From Acanthaster planci (Eukaryota > Echinodermata > Asteroidea > Valvatida > Acanthasteridae): a stretch of DNA of 29,571 bases. The notes under the pieces are model-generated. The model ran no database searches and was not told the origin of the DNA. It saw only the letters and a list, made by a program, of their open reading frames with translations. Position 1 is the first letter of the stretch. Each line of letters starts with the position of its first letter. Both the position numbers and the translations under genes were made by a program. Shown one piece after another: positions 8,401-20,400 of the stretch. The stretch lies in assembly GCF_001949145.1 (NCBI RefSeq), contig NW_019091486.1, positions 788,242 to 817,812 of the forward strand, in the 5' to 3' direction.

Positions 8401-11400
8401 ATCTTCACAGTATGAATAATTTGGTACTTGCAAGCAAATGCGGTTTCCTTCATTCAGTCAATTTGTTCCCCAGCTGAGTTGTTTAGATAGTGGTGTTAAC
8501 AGCCAGTAGTCGAAGCATTTGCTTCCTTTGATTCAGTTGACATAAGTATTAGTGAGGCCATAGTTGAGTAGTTAAAATATTTTGAGCTTGGTATTCTAGT
8601 GGGTTAGACAATGTGTGGTAGAGTGTATGGCATGCTTTGTCTCGGGGCGGGTATTAGCTTGGGCACAACCCCCAGCAGCAGAAGGGCCCCCCTTCAGCGG
8701 GATGTGCCCAAGCTAATTAAAATACAAATACTACAGCTGTATTCCACAAATTGTTTTCGCAATGCAATTAAATTACATGACGCAGTTGTTACTTACCTTG
8801 CTGTACTTGATTGTGTTTCATCCACAAAGAGCTTCCTGTGTGCAGACTCCAATGTGACAGGACCAGCTGGTTCTGTTACATGATCAAGTACAACGGTACA
8901 GTTTTTGTTAAAAATTCATTCCGAGATGGAAGAGAGGTGTACTCATCCCTTTATCCTCATGACTAATCCATGATTTTCACAGAAGGAATGTAACTGTATA
9001 TCCAATTTCAACACTGACCCATGTGCCATTTCTCTGGGGTATTGCCACACATTACTTCCCCGTGTTTTGCAGTCTTGTCAACATTGGAATAAGTAAAGCA
9101 GTGAATATACAACCCCCATATCACAGGTTGCCTTGTATCTAACTTGCCTCTGTGCTCTTTGGTTTCATTGAGCTCCGTAGAGTTTTTCTCAACAGGGTCA
9201 CTGACATCCACCATTTCCACATCTGTCTCCATAACATCTTCAGCATTGTTTTCTTCTCCTCTTTCACTCCTTTCTTCTGTGTATTGATGAAATGTTTTCT
9301 TCAACATCTACATCACATGGCCTTGTGATTTGCTTGCAAATCTCATTTCCCTTTTTTTGTTTTGTTTTGTTTTGTTTTGTTTTATGATTGTAAAGTGCTA
9401 CTTTTTCTTTACCAAATACTGGAAACCCGAAGTCAAGCATACATTTTAAATTCCTTTTTTGTCTGAAAAAAAAAAGTTCCATTGATACACCTCAATATTA
9501 ACAAACTCGCAACAGTCTTTGACTTTGGCTGCCTTACCATTTTACCATTTTAAATTTTTACTGACCTTTTCTTATTGATCAGAATTTTTAAACCCAATGT
9601 CAGTGGAATTGATTCAGACAGAGTACTTATCAACATTGACAAATTCGCTTGTACCTGAAATACTTTCATTATATTTTTACCAGCGTTCCTTTGGATATCC
9701 TCTTGCATCCCGATAACATGAACTGCGATAGAAATTAAAAGAATTTGCAAATTAAATGACGATGCAACTGTTCCTCAAACCTCAATAATAAAACAATCAC
9801 ACAACCAGTGGTGAATTGCAACAAAATATGATAAATTACACAAAATACAGATGTCATTGAAAGAAAAATGGAGAAATCACAGTTAATTCATACTTACCTT
9901 GGGCACCAGTTCCCGTTTGAATTTGGAATACTAGGAAAAAAAATTATTAGTGTCCATGAAATGAGCAGCATCAAAGTCGTGAGCTATTACATGTATTGGA
10001 CAAAAGTAAGTTAAAAGCGTTCACGAAACAGGTTCATCAGTGTAAATCTGTGCAAGCTCTTCTTCACTTGTTACATGTTCCTGTGCATGGAGTTGTTAAG
10101 AGCATTTTCTAATTTACAGGGACTACAGCACAAACAACGACCTCACACAGCCATCATCTACAGAAAATTAACTGGCAATGTACATATTGACCTATTAGCC
10201 CCTGTGATATTTCAGGGGTTGTGCGCATCGTAATAAGAGCCTAATCTTATCTGGATATCTGTTTTCTACGGTTTGATAGGAAACAATGATTTACTGTATA
10301 TGAATGCAGGTAAATAGTAATCTTGAAACCCATTTTTCAAATTTTTGGTAACTGTCGCTACTTTACACATTTAAAAAACAAAATAAACATAATGCTCCAA
10401 AAGAAAGTGCCAGATTTTTTTTTTTTTATGTGACAATATGTGTAAGATACACTAAACTTGCATGCACGGGTCTACGTATGGCACCAAGATAGTGTGTTTC
10501 TTGCAGTCCCACAAATAGTTATTAGTTAGGTGTCGTATTAAACCGCAGCAAATGGACACACCACAGAGACTGTACATGAAGTGGCCCCCTTATATTTATT
10601 TCAGCTTGTGCCTATGTTTGTAACTTTACTCACCCATTTATTTGATATGCAAAGTTGCTGCATAAGGATGCTGTTTGCACTGTATTTTTGTGTCAGCAAG
10701 CTCATGGCAGGGATACAGTACAAGGTCAATTTGGTAATGGGAAGCAGGCTTATCTCGTAAGACTTGAGAAAAATTTTTCAAAATTACTACAGAACAATGC
10801 TTTAAACAAGTTTGAGGGGATATCGTGGTAATGTTATACATTTCAAGAATTAGCAGATTCTCATTTCCATTTTCATATGAAAGGTGGGACCAAAGAAAAA
10901 AAGAAGTGTGATGGTAATGTTAGTGAGCCATGTTGGCATAAATCCCGATAGATAATTTTGACATTCAATTTCTTTCACATCGCGCTCATTTCATAGTTGT
11001 GGCCTACAAAAGTTGGCAACGTATCGAACCATTGCAATGCATGAAATTTGTCAACCCCTTTCAATTGCTTATCGGGTTGACTGATTTTGCACAGTGAGAT
11101 AGGTCAAACCATTGTGAATTCTTTGAACCACGATATTTTGAATTGCCCAATTTTACATAGGAGTATTTGCCTCACCTGATTCAATTTCTCTCAACTGTGT
11201 TTGAGAGAACCTGGAGTAAGGCATCCAGATTCCTCTTCTGTTTCGAGGACCTGTTGCCTTCACCCCTCCCCTTGAGATAATGTCATGGTGACGCTCAACA
11301 TTGAGATACACTTGCACACCCGACATCATTGGATCTGCCGAGATTGCCTGGCGACAAATATCCTTGGATGGGTGGTCAATACCATGGGCAAAGAGGATGT

Positions 11401-14400
11401 TCAAAAGGGTTACAAGATGAAATGCCAATCCGATTGTTCCGCCAACATCCACTCTCGGGTTCACTGCAGTCAACAACTACATTAAAACATTGTGAAAAAA
11501 AAATAATAACTGAGTAAATAAGCCAAACATTTTAGGGTGAGAAGATGTGAACAGTATAGGAATGAGACATCCCGCTGCCTTGAATATGGATAACCTGTTT
11601 CCTGTCAATTAACCCCAACACAACAATTCCAATACAGAATGTTCCCGTCAGGTAGTTTCTGAAGGTCTTCAAGACAATGCAACTATGTCGGTGTGTTGTT
11701 ATTTCAGATACAGGTGCACATGTACATGTATGTACATGTACAGTGATCGCATTGCTGCATAGTGACAGGAGCCTAAAATAAATTGGTGCTGAAAGCCATT
11801 TAAACCACCATTTACCTTGTAAGTTTTTTGGTTGGCGGCTAATTTACAAAGTTAGTGATCGTGGACACTGGACTTTATAACGACATGAAAACAATTATGG
11901 TTATCAACAATTGAGTACTCAGGCAGGCAAACAGAGTGTGTGATCCAATTGCAAACTGGACAACTGCTTCATCTGCTGAAATACTATCAGGATCAATGAA
12001 CTTTTACTCATTGAATGACAAATGAAACTCAACTACACAAAAGCAATTTTCTGAGTAAAGCCCACAACTGCTTCTTACCAACTCCTGCAAACTGCTCTTT
12101 TTCCACTTAACAACATAATGTTCTTCAATTGTTTCTTTCAAATAAAAAAACATTGACAGGAAACAAAAACATATCATTTGCTAACCACATTTTGCAAATT
12201 TATTCATGCAATGCATTGTGAATTGTACCGGTGATGAAGAAAAAGAAAAATACACAGATGGGAAGACAGAAACATAATTATTTCCATACACCTCTAAACC
12301 AACATGCTGAACAAGGGTCAAACGGACCATAATGTATTTAACAGAAACATAGCAAGTCCATTACCTCACCAATATGGCAAACTTGAACTGCCTCGATGAT
12401 CAACTTTGCCATATCTGCTATGGTCTTAGTGGGGGATGGGAGGCCGTTCAACATAGCGTTTCCCACCTGGAATTGCTCAATGCCATACTTCATCACTGTA
12501 GTTTGCAGAAATGTTTCCGCCTGCTCTGGGCCAAGTTTTTCAATGTTGGCCTTTTGGAGAAGCTTCAGAAAAAACCAACAGGAAAGAAAAATTTTGATTA
12601 CATTCAGGTAAATCAAAAGACGGAAACTGCTATGTCAAACATGAAATACAGTGCAAAAGATTTCTTATATTTATAATTCGAGAAAAGCATGGCCCGCTCC
12701 ACAACACAGTAGCATGATCTCAAATTAAAAATACATGTTTACATGTGTATAGTCAAATGTTTTCCCTTTTGAAATAGGACCCTAAATGTTAACGAGTAGT
12801 GCTCAATTAAGGTCATGGAAAATGTAATGTTATCAAGACTACAGATGGCTTTATGATACAGTTTGAATCAAATAGACATTTTAAACCAGGCTTAATGCAA
12901 CCGGAATAGACAGCTACATTTATCTGCAAATTTAAACTGGTATTTTTATTACTTACCAACTGTGCCACAAAAAGAAGAATGCCATAAGTGAGATGGAGCC
13001 TGTCATCTGCATCACTCAAATGCGACAGGATCCTGGCAACAAATACCCTACACTTCTGCAGAATGTGACTTTTCTCCTTCTTCAGGTCAGAAGCAATGGA
13101 CACTAGAAGAGGCAGGCAGTGAACAGCTACATCTTCAAGTTCATGACGCCTGCTCTCTGCTTGAAACTGGTCCTCACTCCTCCTTCTTTCTGTTTTTAAG
13201 AATGGAATGATGACCGCCCGAGTCATCTCGCTGAAGGAAATCAACAAAAGGATACACCACACTGTTTTGAAGAAAAAACACAGCAAGCTCTATGTGAAAC
13301 TGGAATTTGACGTTATGGTAAGGCGTCTGCAAAAACGGTTATAATGGGTATCTATAAGCCCTTTGGAAAAAAAGAAAACATCATGAGTTGCCATGTACCA
13401 AATTTGATAGATCCGACCCTGAAATAAATAGATTCTTCGTGCCTTTTACCTATAAACTTTAATCACAAAATAAGATTATGGAGTTCACTGTGCAAATTGC
13501 CTGTCAGCTAGTGACCCCATATGTCAGTTACTCAGGTATCTGGTTCTCAGTTCCAATCCACAGCCCCTCACACATAATATCTGTCCTTGTTCAAATTCTG
13601 ACAGAATGTTAACAATACATGCAGACCGAAGAAGTGTGAGCGAGGAAGCGGTTCTAAAGTCTGTTGTCAGGGTAAACTCGTTTACAAGTTACAGCTTATA
13701 ACATTCAAATGACTACAATCAACGACCATCCACGCTGTTTTACCCATAAATTCTATATTGTAAAAAGTGTACTCTAAGTGTTGTTATCATCGCGGTTCGG
13801 ATCTTTCAGAAATTGTCTTAATGCTTGAATCCAATTTTAGTTTCTACATCCTACAAAGAGCATACTTTGTCCACTTTCAAATACAACCCAAAATGTGTTG
13901 TTTTTTTATACAGAAGCACCTGAATTCCTTTGGGTAATCTCAACTTTTGAAATTATGCCAATGATCTTGGTTACACTGCCTCTTCCTTCTTTCATCTCAT
14001 TATTCAGGGATACCCATTTTGTGATCAATTGTCAATATCTCTGTTGGGGGGGGCACTAGCCAGAAGCCATTAAACGTGACACACCAAGTGGTGGTGAACA
14101 GGAATCACCCAAAGAGGATATGGCTCCAATACTTAGCCAGACCCATAACTTTCAGATGTAATAAATGTTTTATCCTTCAAAACATCAAATTTTCTTTTGC
14201 ACAAAAAATGAACTCACCGCTCGCTTCCAGCCAATTTGGACAGGGCAAACCAGTTTGCGCTAATGATGGGGCAGCACTTTGGTGTCGACTCGAACGAGCA
14301 AGTGGCATCAACCCCACCATTGAAATACTTGGTCATAAGACCGCGGATGGCATTAGGCTCAGCATCATCCAGAATGACAGGTATGGAGGAGCCAGATGTT

Positions 14401-17400
14401 GCTTTTGGGAGGAAGCGCTCTCTAGTGTATCCCAATAGACTATTCTTGGCCCCGGTCATTCGCGATGCCATGCGGCAGGAAGTTGTTTTGCCTGTTAAAA
14501 CACATACCAGATTGAAACTTTTCAGTTATGATCACCAACGTTTTATGTATAAGAACACTGAGCCATGGTAATCGTTTTACTTTTTAAGAGAATGCGGTCC
14601 TTCACAAACCTCTATATCCCAAAAATCTTTCATCTTCCGTGTAAGAGTGCTTACGATTTACCAATGAAGTTTAATTGACGACTGTTATTGAAGCATTTGT
14701 GGTCTATGAAGTTGCGCCGCTATTAAGGATTCATCCATGAACCAGGTTCCTAAGGGGAGAAAAACTATCTGAACAAAAAGTTCATCCAAAAAGAAAGGAC
14801 AAATGTCGATAGTGAGGGACAAGCCAGTAGGGGCTTGCTTGAAATGATTTAAGCCTGAATGTAAATCTTAGATTCTTTCTTATTGTCAATTTATTGCATA
14901 GCTGTAAACAACTTTTAAGTGAAAGTGATACGCAGTCACAATGATGGTTCCACCACCTTCCATGCTGCCCATGTTTGCGGTGATTCGTGCAATTCCCACA
15001 AGGAGCCTTTCAACATCCACACAGTAGTCTTGATCTTTCATTAATGTCAGACTTTTTTGTAATGTCTGGGTTCATCAGCAAAATATTATTTAACGACAGG
15101 GTTTTCTCCGTTATTATGGACACCACACACTGGAATTTTGCGAAAATTTGTAATGGATTTTGAAGTTAAAGCCTCAACAGTTGTTTTGCAGGTTCAATAC
15201 GATTTGACTTAATTGTTCTTAGAAAGTAAACTTTTCATTGCTGATGAGGGAAAATAATGGGTTGAAAACACCAAAAAGTCGTTCATTGGGAATCAGTGAT
15301 GTTGTTGATGTGTCTATGGATTTAAGCTATGAAAACACTACCAACCTGTGTTGATGTCACCAATGATGATTGGAATAGGACAACACTTAAACAGCTCCAG
15401 CACCGTTTCATAGTGCAGTGATAGACACACAGAGGCTGTAATGTACAAACAAAACACATTGAGTGGAAAAAATACCGTTTTTCATTACTCAAACACTATC
15501 AAAGATGATGCCTTGAATCTTACAAAATTAGTTTATTGAGGCCAATCAAAGGACACAATGTTGCAAGCTCATATTATTAAAAGCCATTAAGTTATCTGTT
15601 TCCTAACTGTTCATAATTCCAAGCAAACTCGTAAACAAATATCAAGTAATATTCATTCAATTTTAAAATAGGTATTATTTGTCAGTGAACTGAGTAGCTG
15701 TAAGCAACTGCCACGATGAACACTTTTGTATTGACCAAAACCGCATGCAGGAATCTTACATGTTCAAATTCACCAGGTGGGAAACCAACCAATGTTTGAT
15801 TAAAAATGCTGCACATGTACCTGTAGTAGGAAACAGTGAAGTTTAGCCAATACATGCAGTTGTTGTTTACGGAACTTGAAGAAACCCGATATACTAACCA
15901 ACAGTGAATATCCCTGCAATGGCATTTTCGTGCAATGTGTCTGACAGAGCCTGAAAGACATCTCTCAGTACATCCACAGGGTGCAGGACATTGAAATGTG
16001 ATGGGACCTCAAGCTGACTAGTTGCAGACACAGGTAGAAGCTTGTCAACCCAGTAAAATGTCTGATCTTCAGTGGAAATTTCCACACCGTTGCTATCGAG
16101 CTGCAGACTGGGCGACAGCACCCACACATCCTTCTTGGGCTGTTTGCCAATGCATGAAGCGGCCATTAAAGTGGTGGGTGAGCCATCTTCTTTGCACTTC
16201 CTGTATTGTATATTCAATCAAATAAAATTGTGTCATGTAAACATGAACTGGGAACCATGTTCATCTTCGAGTATTGAAGGTTGAATTCCTAAAGTTTATA
16301 ACAGATCCATATCACAGTGTTTTGTTTTCTTCTTTATATCTGTCAGAAACGAATACATGTATGTTCTTGTCTTTTTGGGGGGGGGAACTATTGTTACTAT
16401 TACTTAAGCATAAAAAGCAGACACATAGACAGGACATGTAGGCCTTTAATCAACATCAGTAAACACCATATACCAAGTAAATCATCGGCAAGTCGGCCAG
16501 GAAACGAAAAGTTAACCGAATAACTGTTGTGACACATAATGCATAGAGACCTTCCAGTCCCATGTACAAGAAGTACTTGAGGATCATCGTTGGCTGCGAC
16601 TATTTTAGTACACAAACTGCAGTAGTGCTACAGCCACTTCTTATGTCGCTGTTAAATGACAATAATGGCTGAGACGTCTGCATCTGATTGAAAGCATTCC
16701 TTTTGGAAGTAACGGACAAAAATGTATCAAATCAATGCACAGTTTTTGATTGACTATTTCCGTTCTTTCAGTTTAAAAATCATTAAAAGCTATAAATATT
16801 ACAAGCCTCAAACAATAAAAATACTCACCTATAAAACCTCTCCACCTCACGCAAAAAAAAAAATCCTTGAGTTCTCTCCTGGTAAAATTGTGGACAAGAC
16901 CACCACATCCTGCTCCTTCTAATCCAAATGACTGGGATAACTCAGTTGTGAACTTATCCAGGTTTGACTGGATGGATGACTGTGTAATGAAGCAAGTCCT
17001 TTATGTGGTTGGCAGAGGGAAAAAAAACAACCAAGTTATCCAAATATGCTAGCCCTAACAGAGGACCTTTTGGTTCAACAATGGAGGTTGTCAGGTCGTA
17101 GGCTAGTAGTAACTTGGAGGTTACTTTCTGACTTTAGAAAACAACATGGGTTTGGTTTACTGTTCAATATGTTAGCCCTACAGCTATATGGGAAATGATG
17201 AAACTCGGACATTCACTTGAATTTTCACGATGGAAGCTCTTACTATAGCATTTCGAAACAAGATACTATTCGCAACGCTCAAGATTTTACTTAAAACTCT
17301 GGGACGTGTTCCCAATTTAAACTCACACGGTTCCGTGGACGGACTATTCCGTTGCGTCCGTTTCATTTTTCAGGTTTGCAGAGCCCTGAGTCCGTCCTGA

Positions 17401-20400
17401 AGGTATATTAATGCTTTTTATTAACAAACCACCAAAACCCACCAAAAGTACATCATAGTGGCGTGGGGGGCCGTTTTCCCAGGCTATCCGGATTTGAAGG
17501 GAGGGGGCCTCGCCACGCGCCAACCAAGCCATACCACCACCACCACCACCACTGTGCCCAGCAAGAAATGAGACCGAGGGGTACCCCCCAACATGTCCAA
17601 TCCCTATACACGTTCCAGACTATTGTTACTTAACACATCCCCCCCCAAGATGTCTGAAAGGAATTCCCCCGATTCCTGCGAGACAACGACCAACACAAAG
17701 CAGGGGGGTTCTCTCCGTCTTATACCTTGCTGCATACGACCACAACACCCCCCAACAAAAATAACACTTCCAAGACAGCCGACAGAGGCCTCTGACAAGT
17801 TCCAGACAGCTGTCACTGATAAAGAACATTCCACTGCCTGCCCCAGGCACCGTTTTGTAAACAACCCATCAGGTTGTGCACAAGGGACCACTTAGTACAC
17901 AGTCCAATGGGAATTGCCTGGAGGCTGGCTCAAGGCCGCCTGGGGTTTTTGCATTTTTCTGGCTATGGGAGGCCCTGGCTGTAAAATGACTAAACCGGGC
18001 TTTTCAGCATGTTCAGGGGTAGGATATGATAAGTAGTCGTGGAATTTGGGCTTTAAAAAAAAATTAAATGTTAATTAGCTCCAATGGACTCGCCAAGAGA
18101 GGCCGTTCCCTTTTCCGAGGGTATTAATGCAAAAATTCTCAAGAAAACAGCACGTCGATTTTATTAAGCTACACCAGTACAGTACCCAGCGTACACTGCT
18201 ATCAGTTCACAAGTGGTACTCGAACGTACACTATATGTACGCAGAACACGCTGGTGCACGTACCTACACATTTAAAACATCTGGAACAGATGGTGGCGCT
18301 TTATTTAAAAAAAAATTCAGCGCAATGCGCCGGCAAGCAAAAATTATGATCTCATGTCACGAATAACACACTCGCTGACATCCCGTTCAATGTTTGGTAC
18401 TAAACCGATGCCAACATACTTGAACAAAGAGGTCTGTACGACACTCGACAATAATGAAGAGAGAATGTAGTTTTGAAAATACAACATACTGCCCTAATAA
18501 CACGAAAATAGGCTTAATGAAATACCATGAGTGACAGGAATGCGTCTAAGATTCCTCGGGCACAATCAACAACCCTTTCAGCCAATTGGGTTTAATAAAG
18601 CTGATTACCGTATTTGACCTGCTCACACAAAGCACATGCTGCGCTGTTTATTAAAAACGTTTACCCCTACTACCCAAAAAATGCCACCTCAAGGGTTGCC
18701 AATTACCCCATTAAAACAGGACCAAATGCATCGTCGAGAAAACCATTGGTTGTTCCGAACTTGGTTGCGTGCTGTTTACAGGATCCTTGAATAAATGATT
18801 ATAGGAAATCGTTCAAGTGTGAAGCTTGCTTGACTGTCTTTAAATGCCTGAAGATCTGCTATCTTCATTGGCAATTGAATAAGGTTTAATATAGGATCCT
18901 TGAGTAAATGATTATAGGAAATCACTCAAGTGTTAATCTTGCTCGACTATCTGCAAATTTATGCCTGAAGATCTGCCATCTTCAATGACAATTATTGAAT
19001 AAGGTTCAATGTGTTTACTTCAAATTATTTGCAAGTGTTATCGACAATGAACAACAGTGAATCTTTCGAACTCCAAAACGGGACTACACACCTAACAGTC
19101 AAAGTCATCCTCGATCATTGTGTTCTGAATATTATTATAGGACGACTTGAAGCTAGTGATCGCTGACTGGGTAGGGACAGCGTAAGCTAGACTCGCTTGA
19201 AGTTTGGGATTAAACCGGGTTGACGACACACTGAATAAAACATGAATCAAGGATCGGACGGACGATGCTTGGGCTCGTGTTTTTAAAAGTTCATATCACG
19301 TCAGTTATCAAAAAAGGCTTGTTCGTGTGCATGAAAGTGCTGCCCCTCTCCCCAACATGCGATGACATGAATTACAAGTGTCAACATTAGGGTATATGAC
19401 GGCGACTCCTACCTAAACAAATTGATTTATGCAGAGCTGAACATCTAACTGCTCTTTCTACAGACCAAATACATGCGAGATTATCACATCCAATCAGTTA
19501 AACAATCGTTTTCTTGCAGTGCCCGGTTTTGTAATTTCAGTGTAACACAGACCGGTGGAAAAAAATTCAGCTTTTCAGGTAGCTGCGAAATATTTCGTTA
19601 TCTTTTGGGAAATTTGAACTAAAGCTGTAGCTCTTCAGCTTTGGTCCAAGACACTTCATGGTCAGATAATAGGCCTAGGCCTTGGCATCAGATTAATGAA
19701 TCACAGTTTTAGTTGTGAAGGTGTCGTCTAAATTCACAGGGTTAATTATCGTGTTGAGAGGGGCAGATCTCCAGTAGGTTACTCAATAAGGGTAATCCCT
19801 GATTTGTTTTTCATACTTAACTTGAAAAAATTGACTCAGATAGGTCTGAAAAGTTGAAAGATTATGAAATTTTTCAATCAAAAAGTGTACGCACAAGCAG
19901 TTGACTGACAAAACTCGACCAAGACCATGGGAACATAGAAGGGCTGCGTAGCACCGTGATAAGAATATCAACAAGATATATTCGCTTGTTCCTTGCTCCA
20001 TGTTTTGTTAAGTGTGTCGTCAACTCTGTTCAAACCCGAACTTCAAGAAAGTCTGATTGAAGCTGCCCCTACCCAGTCAACAATCACTAGCTTCAAGGCA
20101 ATCACATATTTCAGAGCACTATTCTGGACCAGCACCATTGTTCGTCTACAGTTTCCGGCGGGTGGTGCTGGGAGTTGGAGATTGCTATTGTTAATGCCAC
20201 TGTAGCAGCTTAAAACATTTAATCACAATTGGCACAAAACATAATTTAATAATATTTCCTACCTACGTCTTCTTAATTCAATTTTTAAAGTTTTGAAGAT
20301 GGCATTAGCTGTAGTGCAACAGAACATCTTTCGCATGTGATGATTTTACTTATACGGGAACCGACTGAAATTGTAAAACAGAGCTTACAAACTTGAAAAT

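Noticed and set aside
8611-8883. Plus-strand 90-codon frame
   Set aside because: Crosses the nested palindrome and the minus-strand exon 12; composition follows from those.
14076-14571. Plus-strand frames over exon 5
   Set aside because: Shadows of the minus-strand exon carrying Walker B; no motifs or splice logic on the plus strand.
15894-16284. Plus-strand and second minus frames over exon 3
   Set aside because: Shadows; only the frame used joins exons 2 and 4 in phase.
16551-16616. Minus-strand exon candidate (IVAANDDPQVLLVHGTGR) whose phase fits exon 3
   Set aside because: The direct join of exon 2 to exon 3 uses much stronger splice sites; this segment needs a weak GTCTCT donor and has no phase-matched upstream partner.
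16950-17131. Minus-strand frame reading LLLAYDLTTSIVEPKG and LGLAYLDNLVVFFPSANH, overlapping exon 2
   Set aside because: It runs into stops and would need two compensating frameshifts; the acceptor at 16998 explains exon 2 more simply.
17593-17895. Opposed 95-100-codon frames in the GC-rich block
   Set aside because: Both strands open because of base composition; homopolymer C runs give low-complexity peptides.
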